Of a DNA stretch of 64,000 nucleotides, positions 57,274 to 64,000 are shown one piece after another; position 1 is the first letter of the stretch, and every line of letters begins with the position of its first letter. The stretch spans positions 168,392-232,391 of the forward strand of contig NZ_JAOEGU010000002.1 in NCBI RefSeq assembly GCF_025583945.1, read 5' to 3'. The notes below the pieces were generated by a model. That model ran no database searches and was not told the DNA's origin. It saw only the letters and a list, made by a program, of their open reading frames with translations. The translations under genes were made by a program, and so were the position numbers. This DNA is from Methylobacter psychrophilus (GTDB lineage Bacteria; Pseudomonadota; Gammaproteobacteria; Methylococcales; Methylomonadaceae).

Positions 57274-57351
57274 TATAGATTTTCAGATAAATAAGTTTTA
57301 TCTGAGCAGATACCATCCCTTCAAGGGATGTTATCTGTATGATCTTACCGC
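57274..57351 (+). repeat. 114-bp palindromic element, copy 3 (decayed)
   Basis: The left end TATAGATTTTCAGATAAATA and the central GATACCATCCCTTC-AAGGGATG hairpin match copy 2; the right end is lost or too diverged to recognise. It lies between the B12-linked membrane gene and the Mla-type operon. Confidence 0.75.
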
Positions 57352-57394
57352 TTCGAGTAACTGATCGACAGTATTTATTTAAGTTTACCCTCCC

Positions 57395-58534
57395 ATGATT
57401 GAGACTGAAGCAAGTCCTGATTTACCTCCCGATCTAACCGTCGTTACGTGTGACGATACCCCGTCGATTGTCAAATTAACCGGCTGCTGGAATCTTTGTA
57501 ACTTGGCGATAACGCCTGGTCTGCAACAAAAAATTAGCCTCAATTCTGTTAATAAAACTGCGCAATGGGATCTGCTTACGGTTGATAAGCTCGATAGTAT
57601 GGTCGCCTTGATTATCTGGCAAGCTTGGGGGCAACAAATACCGGAGTTGTTACAGATAAAACCCGAGCATCAACGTTTATTTGAGCGCTGGCAAGCGCAG
57701 AGTGTGCCTGTTGCCGAACCTGTAGAGTCTCGTTTCAATCGGTTTTTTAACTATTTTCAGCAATTAATTTGGGGCTTTTGGGCGCAATTATTGAGTCTGG
57801 TAACCATGTTGGGTCAGCTGGTTCTGGATTTTGGTTATCTGTTGCGCCATCCACATGAAATTCCCGTTTCTGAAATTTCCATTACCATTTATGATGCCGG
57901 TGTCAGAGCGCTAGGCATTACTGCGCTCGTGGGCTTTTTGATTGGAGTAGTGCTGAGTTATCTGTCGGCCTTGCAATTAAAAACTTTTGGTGCAGAAATT
58001 TATATTATTGATATTCTTGGCTTAAGTATTATTCGTGAGCTGGGGCCCTTGTTGGCGGCTATTTTGGTCGCGGGTCGCTCAGGTTCCTCAATGACTGCCC
58101 AAATCGGTATTATGCGCGTTACTGAAGAGTTGGATGCCTTATCAGCAATGGGTATTGCTCATTCTTTGCGGCTGATTTTGCCAAAAGTACTGGCACTAAC
58201 GATAGTGATGCCGCTGTTAAGCGCTTGGACCAGTGCAGCGGCGTTGATAGGTGGCATGTTTTCGGCGCAAAATACTCTGGATATTAGTTATCAGCAGTTT
58301 TTTCTTAAATTGCCTAATGTGGTGCCGTTACTTAATGTGTTTATTGGTTTGGGTAAAGGGGCCGTTTTTGGTTTTATGATTGCGCTGATTGCCTGTCATT
58401 TTGGTTTCAGAATTAAACCGAATACCGAAAGTTTGGGCAGCGAAACGACTAATTCGGTAGTGGCATCAATTACCGTAGTGATTATGATTGATGCGGTATT
58501 TGCTATTTTATTTATGGGCGTGGGAATGCCATGA
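57395..58534 (+). CDS. MlaE-type ABC permease with STAS-like N-terminus
   Basis: A 379-aa permease. The first 100 residues look like a STAS-type fold (VTCDDTPSIVKLTGCWNL). From about 150 onwards it has the MlaE/YrbE pattern with five or so membrane helices and the coupling helix region ISIIRELGPLLAAILVAGRSGSSMTAQIGIMRVTEELDALSAMG, a strong family signature. It forms the transmembrane part of a phospholipid or other lipid transporter with the following ATPase and MlaD-type protein. It overlaps the ATPase gene by 4 bp. Whether it is the Mla system itself or a paralogous MCE system is open. Confidence 0.9.
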   Translation: MIETEASPDLPPDLTVVTCDDTPSIVKLTGCWNLCNLAITPGLQQKISLNSVNKTAQWDLLTVDKLDSMVALIIWQAWGQQIPELLQIKPEHQRLFERWQAQSVPVAEPVESRFNRFFNYFQQLIWGFWAQLLSLVTMLGQLVLDFGYLLRHPHEIPVSEISITIYDAGVRALGITALVGFLIGVVLSYLSALQLKTFGAEIYIIDILGLSIIRELGPLLAAILVAGRSGSSMTAQIGIMRVTEELDALSAMGIAHSLRLILPKVLALTIVMPLLSAWTSAAALIGGMFSAQNTLDISYQQFFLKLPNVVPLLNVFIGLGKGAVFGFMIALIACHFGFRIKPNTESLGSETTNSVVASITVVIMIDAVFAILFMGVGMP

Positions 58535-59313
58535 GTCAATTCGATGCGATACGTTTGGAGCATGTTTATACCCGTTTTGGCGAAAAAATAGTTCATGAAG
58601 ATATTAATCTGAGTTTGGAGCAGGGCGAAATATTGGGTTTGGTCGGTGCCTCGGGTTGTGGTAAAACAACCTTGCTACGTGAACTTATTGGTTTGCAATT
58701 ACCCAGTCAGGGTGAAGTGTTTGTTATGGGGCAATCTTTAACAAACGTGACTGCTGATCATTGGCTGCGGTTGCGTAGTAATTGTGGTGTGCTATTTCAA
58801 AAAGGCGCCTTATTTAGTGTGTTGAATGTTTTTGATAATATTGCCTTCCCCTTGCGGGAACTGGGCTTTAAGGACGAAGAATTAATTAAACGTATCGTAT
58901 TTATGAAGCTGTCAATGGTAGGCTTGGCTGATCATGATGCCTGGTTAAAACCTGCCGATCTGTCTGGCGGTATGATCAAGCGGGTAGCGCTGGCTCGCAC
59001 CATGATTTTGGAGCCAGGTTTACTTCTGCTGGATGAGCCAACCTCGGGATTGGACCCTATTTCGAGTGAAGATTTTGTCAGTCTGTTATCCGAACTACAT
59101 CAAGCTCATCATTTTACGGTAGTGATGGTCACTCATGATTTGGATATTCTACGAGACTTATGCACCAAGGTCGCGGTACTGGCAGATAATCAATTGGTTG
59201 CTTTTGGAACGCTGGCTTCAGTGTTAAGTTGTCAGCATCCGTTTATTGAAAAGTTTTTTTATAATAAACGGGCGCAACGGGTATTTCAATATCAAGAGGC
59301 GACTCATGGGTAG
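58531..59313 (+). CDS. MlaF-type ABC ATPase
   Basis: A 260-aa ABC ATPase. Walker A is GASGCGKTTLLREL (about residues 37-50), the signature LSGGMIKRVALARTMI (about 147-162) and Walker B LLLLDEPTSGLDPISSEDF. This family powers lipid transport by MlaE-type permeases; the signature form with GGM is typical. It overlaps the permease upstream by 4 bp and the MCE protein downstream by 8 bp, so all three are co-translated. Confidence 0.93.
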   Translation: MSQFDAIRLEHVYTRFGEKIVHEDINLSLEQGEILGLVGASGCGKTTLLRELIGLQLPSQGEVFVMGQSLTNVTADHWLRLRSNCGVLFQKGALFSVLNVFDNIAFPLRELGFKDEELIKRIVFMKLSMVGLADHDAWLKPADLSGGMIKRVALARTMILEPGLLLLDEPTSGLDPISSEDFVSLLSELHQAHHFTVVMVTHDLDILRDLCTKVAVLADNQLVAFGTLASVLSCQHPFIEKFFYNKRAQRVFQYQEATHG

Positions 59314-60220
59314 AGACAAGCATGCACTGGTCACCGGTCTTTTTTTGATTGTTTTTGTGGTGGGCATAACCTCGATCATTTATTGGATAGGGCATTTTGA
59401 AAGGGAACGAAATATTTATGTTATTTCAACCCTCGAATCTGTTTCAGGTCTTAATCCTGAATCAACGGTTTTTTATCGGGGTATTGCGGTAGGGAAAGTG
59501 ACCAAAATTCTGTTTGATCCCAATGACACGGGCATTATTCTGGTTCCGATTGAAGTCGATAAGGACATCATTTTTACCAAGGGAGTTTTTGCGACCTTAC
59601 GCTTAAAAGGAGTAACCGGTTTGACCCAGATTCAATTGGAGGATTCCGGTACCTTACCCGCTGTTTTGGAGCCTGGCGACGATCCCTTGTCCCGTATTCC
59701 TTTAATGCCATCGATGACGGATAAATTGATGAGTTCAGGGGAAGAAATTTTGCACAAAGCCGATCATTTAATGGTGCGGCTAAGTTCGTTATTAAATGCA
59801 GAAAATGAAAAAAATATTGGCGATATTTTAGGTAATTTAAGTGCTTTAACTGACAAGCTTTCGGATTTGCGAAAGAGCGTTGACAAGGCGCTAGCCGGTA
59901 TTCCTGCATTAACCACGGATAGCCAAAAAACCTTGAGCCATATTAATGCATTAACGCAAGATTTACAGAGGTTAACCGGCGATGTGCAAAAACTCAGTGT
60001 AAAAGCAGGTAATCTGGTTAATACCGGTGAGACTGCCAGTGATCTATTGATACAATCCACACTACCGAAAGTTAACAAATTACTTACCGAATTGCAATCA
60101 ACAGCACAACAGGTAAAAAGAGCAGCCACGATGTTGGACAATAATCCACAAGCATTATTGCTGGGGCCGGATCACCGTAATTCGGGGCCGGGCGAACCGG
60201 GTTATAAGGAGCCCGAATGA
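59306..60220 (+). CDS. MlaD-type MCE-domain protein
   Basis: A 304-aa MCE protein. An N-terminal membrane anchor (ALVTGLFLIVFVVGITSIIYWIG) precedes the MCE domain with VSGLNPESTVFYRGIAVGKVTKILF (residues about 46-70); the rest is helical with Leu-rich heptads (about 150-280), as in MCE proteins that form hexameric channels for lipids. The ATG at 59306 has GAGG ten bases before it; the frame is open 20 codons upstream inside the ATPase gene. It is followed by a lipoprotein gene with a 4-bp overlap. Confidence 0.92.
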   Translation: MGRDKHALVTGLFLIVFVVGITSIIYWIGHFERERNIYVISTLESVSGLNPESTVFYRGIAVGKVTKILFDPNDTGIILVPIEVDKDIIFTKGVFATLRLKGVTGLTQIQLEDSGTLPAVLEPGDDPLSRIPLMPSMTDKLMSSGEEILHKADHLMVRLSSLLNAENEKNIGDILGNLSALTDKLSDLRKSVDKALAGIPALTTDSQKTLSHINALTQDLQRLTGDVQKLSVKAGNLVNTGETASDLLIQSTLPKVNKLLTELQSTAQQVKRAATMLDNNPQALLLGPDHRNSGPGEPGYKEPE

Positions 60221-60786
60221 AGCATTTACTTAACTGTTGCCTATTGTTTTTAGCATTATTATTTGGGGCTGGCTGTAGTGTTTCACCCAAATACCCGGTA
60301 CAGCATGACTTTGGTTTTCCTGTTTCGATTGCCAACGCTACCATTACCAGCAAGCCGACTAATGAGCCAATGGTCACCGTCAATGCGCCAACATGGCTCT
60401 GGGATAATCGTATTCGTTACCGACTGCTTTATGCTTCACCCACTCAAATAGGTTTTTATGCCCTGGATCTCTGGATTGCTTCACCACCAGAATTGCTTGA
60501 GCAACTATTGCTGTCTGGTGGGAAGACAAAGGGCTACTCTTTAATTATCCGCTTACATGATTTTGAGCAGCAATTTGATGCACCGGATAGGGCTAAAGTC
60601 GTGCTACATTTCTTTGCAGAAGCTTATGCCAACGATAATAAGAAAAAAATGGGTACGCAGGAATTTTATTTTGAACAACCAACGGTAACAGCAGATGCAG
60701 CGGGTGCCGTTAATGGTTTTGTTAATGTAACCAGGCAGGCCACTGACAAGATTCAGATTTGGCTGGCAGGATTACCCGGTAAATAA
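60217..60786 (+). CDS. ABC-transport auxiliary lipoprotein (PqiC/YmbA-like)
   Basis: A 189-aa lipoprotein with signal peptide LLNCCLLFLALLFGAGC (lipobox FGAGC). The mature region alternates beta strands and matches the auxiliary lipoprotein family (VTVNAPTWLWDNRIRYRLLYASP) found after MCE-type genes. It probably connects the MCE channel to the outer membrane, as PqiC does for PqiB. It overlaps the MCE gene by 4 bp and ends the operon. Confidence 0.85.
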   Translation: MKHLLNCCLLFLALLFGAGCSVSPKYPVQHDFGFPVSIANATITSKPTNEPMVTVNAPTWLWDNRIRYRLLYASPTQIGFYALDLWIASPPELLEQLLLSGGKTKGYSLIIRLHDFEQQFDAPDRAKVVLHFFAEAYANDNKKKMGTQEFYFEQPTVTADAAGAVNGFVNVTRQATDKIQIWLAGLPGK

Positions 60787-60896
60787 TAAAGCTCTACTTC
60801 TACCAAGGAAGTTTTGTCAAAGGCTGACTTTACAAAAAGTACGCCTTTATTTAGCTGGTGTACAATGAGTCGATTTTAATTCAGATGGAGCCCGTA

Positions 60897-61232
60897 ATGG
60901 ACACTTACCCAGAAAAAACTTGTTCAATAGACCGCTTGGTCACTCACCCAAAACTTGTCGCTGCTACAAAAGCCGGTATAAAAACCCAGCAGCGTCGTGA
61001 TGGTATTTATGGCTTGCCTGGTGAAACCTTTGATCTGGAAGGCATGACTTTTGTGGTGACTGATTTAACGCGCCAGCGCTTGGGTGATATGACTGATGCC
61101 CACGCACAAGCAGAAGGCTATCCGAATCTTGAAATGTATAAGGATATTATTTTAAGGATGCATGCAGGAATGACATGGGAGGCTGATAGCTTGGTATGGG
61201 TTCATACATTTGCTGCTAAAGTCGATAATTAA
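60897..61232 (+). CDS. ASCH domain protein
   Basis: A 111-aa protein with an ASCH/PUA-like domain. KTQQRRDGIYGLPGETFDLEGMTFVV (about residues 28-53) and TRQRLGDMTDAHAQAEGYPN fit the family, which may bind RNA or modified nucleosides. GGAG six bases before the ATG at 60897 decides the start against a longer frame from 60858. It stands alone after the Mla-type operon. Function unknown. Confidence 0.82.
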   Translation: MDTYPEKTCSIDRLVTHPKLVAATKAGIKTQQRRDGIYGLPGETFDLEGMTFVVTDLTRQRLGDMTDAHAQAEGYPNLEMYKDIILRMHAGMTWEADSLVWVHTFAAKVDN

Positions 61233-61425
61233 CCGAATGTTTTTCTGTTGATATTACTTTGCTGCATTTAAGGTAGTCGATAAAGATAAGAAAATAATTG
61301 GTTTACTTATCAATAGCTTAAATTGTAATTGTAAAATAAACGAAATTATAAACAGGGCAATAATACGCAAAAAACGAATAAAAGGTTTGATTTTTAAAGC
61401 TGATAGGTTATCATAGCCAGCTTGT

Positions 61426-61515
61426 GGAGAGGTGGCTGAGCGGCCGAAAGCGGCGGTCTTGAAAACCGTTGAGGGTTTATCCCCTCCCAGGGTTCGAATC
61501 CCTGCTTCTCCACCA
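61426..61515 (+). tRNA. tRNA-Ser (anticodon UGA)
   Basis: The 90-base gene has acceptor arms GGAGAGG/CTTCTCC, a D-arm with GGCTGAGCGGCCGAAAGC, the anticodon loop CTTGAAA with anticodon TGA, a long variable arm (GAGGGTTTATCCCCTC) typical of serine tRNA, a T-arm with GGTTCGAATCC and an encoded CCA end. It reads UCA and, with modification, other UCN codons. Confidence 0.97.
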
Positions 61516-62467
61516 TTAATAAGAATCCCTGTTAAATCATAGACTTAGCAGGAGTTCAATTGAAAATAAGTACCACTATTCATACTAGTCAGCAAGTCAA
61601 TAATTCCCCGTTTAGATCATCTGTAAGACCGTCCTGTTATTCACTACCTAACACCGATTAATGACAAGTATTCCAGAGTCACAACTAATAAATAAATGCA
61701 GTAACATTTACAGTAACTCATTATTTATAAATCAAAGAATCCAGTATTATAGGTGTCTGTGGACTGCTATTCGATTCCTTACTGAAAACCGAATCGTTAA
61801 ATCAGGGCTAAAAGGGTTCAAGGTCACAGCTTTATATCATGACCATCAGGGCATGTAAGCCAAGGATTATTCAGCCAGTCACACCGAGCCTATTGAATAA
61901 CTACCCTATGTTTAAACTAGGGAACTTAATTACCTAAAGTAACTGGCTGTCCTGTCCACGAGGGATTCTATCCCTTGTGTTAGTAGATAAATCATAGGCT
62001 GGGCACCGACTGTCCTGTTATCGATACGATTACCAGTGCCTTTGCCTTTATCAATACCTTTCTTCATTATGCCTTTGATGATAGATAAACAGAAGGATAG
62101 GTGGTCATAGTCCGTAACTCAGGTTTGGGGATAGGCAACAACTCACTGACTTTTAAACTCAGTTAGTCGTAGTCAGATCAGTAGCTAGAGTAGTAGCCAG
62201 TCCGTTAAGTAGTGCAGGTAGTCAAGCCGTTAGGTATGATGGCTAGCCCAGCAACCGCCAAGCCAGCCAAGTATTTATTAATGATTATTCTTATCCTGTG
62301 CACTGGATCCCCTGAGACAATCTTGAGCCACCGGGGAGAGCATATCAGTAGACCTCGAAGAAATTTATAGCAAAAATAAGGAGGTTAAAGCACCCCCGTC
62401 TTTAGTTCTATAACTTCTCGTTCGTGAACCTCATTCCCAGACAGTCCGCTAGATTTTATTCATACGC
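61516..62467. other. Gene-free region downstream of tRNA-Ser
   Basis: About 950 bp without a supportable gene. The only frames over 60 codons lack ribosome sites and family likeness. Its composition is rich in TAG and AGT words. A motif CTGTCCTGT (or CCGTCCTGT) recurs near 61629, 61947 and 62010, and AAATCATAG-CT near 61534 and 61990. A short copy of the tRNA-like GAATCCCTG follows the tRNA at about 61524. It looks like decayed inserted DNA, but no integrase, phage or IS gene is recognisable. Confidence 0.5.
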
Positions 62468-63031
62468 TTAAGTCACGGCGGTTCTGACTGATGATGCACG
62501 CTGGAGGCTTGTTTCGCACACCTCGCAAATACCATAGATAACTAACCATTCAGTGATTTTCGATGTATTCGAGCCATCAAACAATTCTGGTTCAATCCAA
62601 TCCTTCAAGGGTTTGACCAAGTTACACATGCTGCACCGAACTGTTGTGTTTTTACCTCGTTGTGTTGCCGTTGAGATCAGAATTTTATTTTTACGCGATT
62701 CGGTACGTAAAAAAGTGTTCATAAAATGCACTAAACCTGATTCCTCTAGTGACACCCGCATTTGCATGTAGCGACGTTCAGTCGGTGAATCGCATCTGTA
62801 TTCAAGCTCAATCGACTGGGTACCAGAGCGCACTAATTGCAATAATGCTTGTACAAACTGACGAGTAACGTTCCCGCTGATAAAGTCAAGCAATGGACGA
62901 CCGATTACCTTAGACCCGATTAATTCAGGCGCATGGTTTTCAAAGGCAAAATGATCCCACTCGGAACCCACAGCGATAATCTCGTCCCGTTCATTTAGCC
63001 TAAAATCTACGCAGCCTGAAATTGTCTTCAT
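62468..63031 (-). CDS. PAS-like protein with C-terminal zinc finger
   Basis: A 187-aa protein. Residues 1-110 resemble a PAS domain (VDFRLNERDEIIAVGSEWDHF ... VIGRPLLDFISGNVTRQFVQALLQ, with RRYMQMRVSLEESGLVHFMNTF as the sheet). The C-terminal 60 residues carry CSMCNLVKPLKDW and GICEVCE, two CxxC pairs likely to hold zinc. GAGG lies before the ATG. It lies 48 bp from the EAL gene on the same strand, so both could be part of one signalling unit. Ligand and partner are unknown. Confidence 0.8.
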   Translation of the reverse strand: MKTISGCVDFRLNERDEIIAVGSEWDHFAFENHAPELIGSKVIGRPLLDFISGNVTRQFVQALLQLVRSGTQSIELEYRCDSPTERRYMQMRVSLEESGLVHFMNTFLRTESRKNKILISTATQRGKNTTVRCSMCNLVKPLKDWIEPELFDGSNTSKITEWLVIYGICEVCETSLQRASSVRTAVT

Positions 63032-63078
63032 CGCTTTGACCTCTTGTTTTTAGTTATAGTAGAAAACCATGGTGCGTA

Positions 63079-63813
63079 TTATTCAATCTGTTCCATTACT
63101 TTTGTGTTTGCGAGCAGCGCATTCATCTGTACAACCGAGAGCGGTCGCCCTAACCAATAGCCTTGTATCTGCTGACAACCCATTTCTTGTAATTTGTTCG
63201 CTTGAGCTTCTGTTTCGACGCCTTCAGCGATACACTCAATTTCCAGGCTTTTTGCCAAATTAATGATGGCAGAAACAATAATCGCATCATCTTTATCGAC
63301 AAGAAGATCGCGCACAAAAGATTGATCTATTTTAAGTTTATGCACGGAAAATCTTTTCAAATAACTCAAGCTGGAATAGCCAGTACCAAAGTCATCAATC
63401 GAAAGAAAGACGCCCATATTGCGCAGTAACTGCACCACCGATAAAACATTTTCAGGGTCAGAAACCAGGATGGATTCAGTTAACTCCAATTCCAAAAATT
63501 GTGCTTCTAACCCAGTTTCATCCAGCACATCTGTAACCAATTGTAGTAAGTTATTACCCATAAACTGGACATAGGAGACATTGACAGCAATATGTAAGCA
63601 ATGACCTTGGTCATGCCAGCGCTTGGCCTGATGGCAAGCCTGACGCATCACATATTGCCCAATATCAATAATCAATCCGGACTCTTCGGCAATGGGAATG
63701 AAATCACTCGGCGAAATTATACCCAATTCGGGATGACGCCAGCGCACCAGTGCTTCAGCACCGATGATGCTTTCGATTAGTAGATTGAATTGCGGCTGGT
63801 ATTCAATAGACAT
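63079..63813 (-). pseudogene. EAL-domain (c-di-GMP phosphodiesterase) gene cut by an IS
   Basis: A 244-aa EAL domain with the signature GAEALVRWRHPELG, the metal and catalytic residues in NVSYVQFM, LELTESIL, IDDFGTGYSSL and KLKIDQSFVRDL, and the final AEGVETEAQANKL. Catalytic residues are present, so the domain could be active if made. But it begins at once with SIEYQPQFNLL, without the 20 or so residues that usually precede this segment, and the IS transposase ends just 6 bp upstream. The gene probably encoded a longer protein, such as GGDEF-EAL or PAS-EAL, before the insertion. Confidence 0.8.
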
Positions 63814-63818
63814 CTTTC

Positions 63819-64000
63819 CTAAATACAGCCATAGCGTAAGTTAACAAGAGCAGCCACTAAATTCCATGTCAAGGAGTAATGCTTGTGTTTGCCCCGATAA
63901 ACATCTTTGGCAATCCTGAAAATTTTGCATCGGCGATTAACATGCTCAATAAAAATACGCTGTTTTGATAGTGCCTTATTATCGGCTTTGTCTTCTGCCG
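63819..64000 (-). mobile_element. IS transposase C-terminus (IS5-like DDE), partial
   Basis: A minus-strand frame enters from the right edge and stops at TAG 63819-63821. Its translation contains KQRIFIEHVNRRCKIFRIAK and KHYSLTWNLVAALVNLRYG, the typical C-terminus of an IS5-like DDE transposase. The element's end lies at about 63812-63820, directly before the EAL gene. The 5' end is outside the window. Confidence 0.82.

Noticed and set aside
61661..61858. Open frame of 65 codons after tRNA-Ser
   Set aside because: No ribosome site, no family likeness and unusual composition; treated as part of the gene-free region.

Overview
The window reads as chromosomal DNA of a gammaproteobacterium that fixes nitrogen with a molybdenum nitrogenase. 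The gene order zipA-ligA with smc, the lnt / leuS-lptE-holA block and the btuB style of B12 receptor all point to Gammaproteobacteria. The nif layout (nifHDKT, nifY/nafY-like gene, a Fe-S LRV protein, nifENX and small Fe-S proteins) is of the Azotobacter / gammaproteobacterial methanotroph type. A type I methanotroph such as a Methylobacter or Methylomonas relative is my best guess; it is inference, because no methane oxidation gene lies here.

Positions 1-20039 are a nif region. Leftwards (minus strand) run nifH, nifD, nifK, nifT, fdxN, a NafY/NifY-like gene, a DUF6129-like gene, an LRV Fe-S protein, an unrecognised 335-aa gene and a Nif11 gene. An autotransporter-like gene on the plus strand breaks the series. 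It resumes with nifE, nifN, nifX, a NifX-associated (DUF269) gene, a CCE_0567-type gene, fdxB, a Shethna-type 2Fe-2S ferredoxin, a 124-aa unknown, a DUF364 gene and one gene cut by the window edge. nifH and nifE each carry a clear sigma-54 promoter with a NifA-type TGT-N10-ACA site upstream. Divergent from nifH, a SIR2-like gene and an unknown partner also have a sigma-54-like promoter and NifA-type site, followed by a terminator and a second nif unit (rhodanese and a second NafY-like gene) with its own sigma-54 promoter.

Positions 20090-41621 are housekeeping: ligA, zipA and smc (minus), hrpA (plus), lnt and an orphan parA (minus), a YbeL-type zinc ribbon gene (minus), leuS-lptE-holA (plus) and an EF-G of the second type (plus). 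Two intergenic regions, before lnt and before the EF-G gene, share about 95 bp that ends in a perfect DnaA box. A 163-bp foldback element abuts leuS.

Positions 41784-54427 hold a membrane-anchored five-haem cytochrome c with a large FG-GAP/ASPIC/HEAT protein, dinB, a helicase IV-like protein with a nuclease-like insertion and zinc fingers, a DUF2272 lipoprotein, an NlpE-like protein and mutM. Positions 54428-60786 hold a cobalamin riboswitch with btuB and a small membrane protein, then an Mla-type lipid transport operon. The right end has an ASCH gene, tRNA-Ser(UGA), about 950 bp without genes, a PAS/zinc-finger-like gene, and an EAL gene whose 5' side is cut off by an insertion sequence that runs out of the window. 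Three copies of a 114-bp palindromic element (one decayed) are scattered at 47.5, 53.5 and 57.3 kb.
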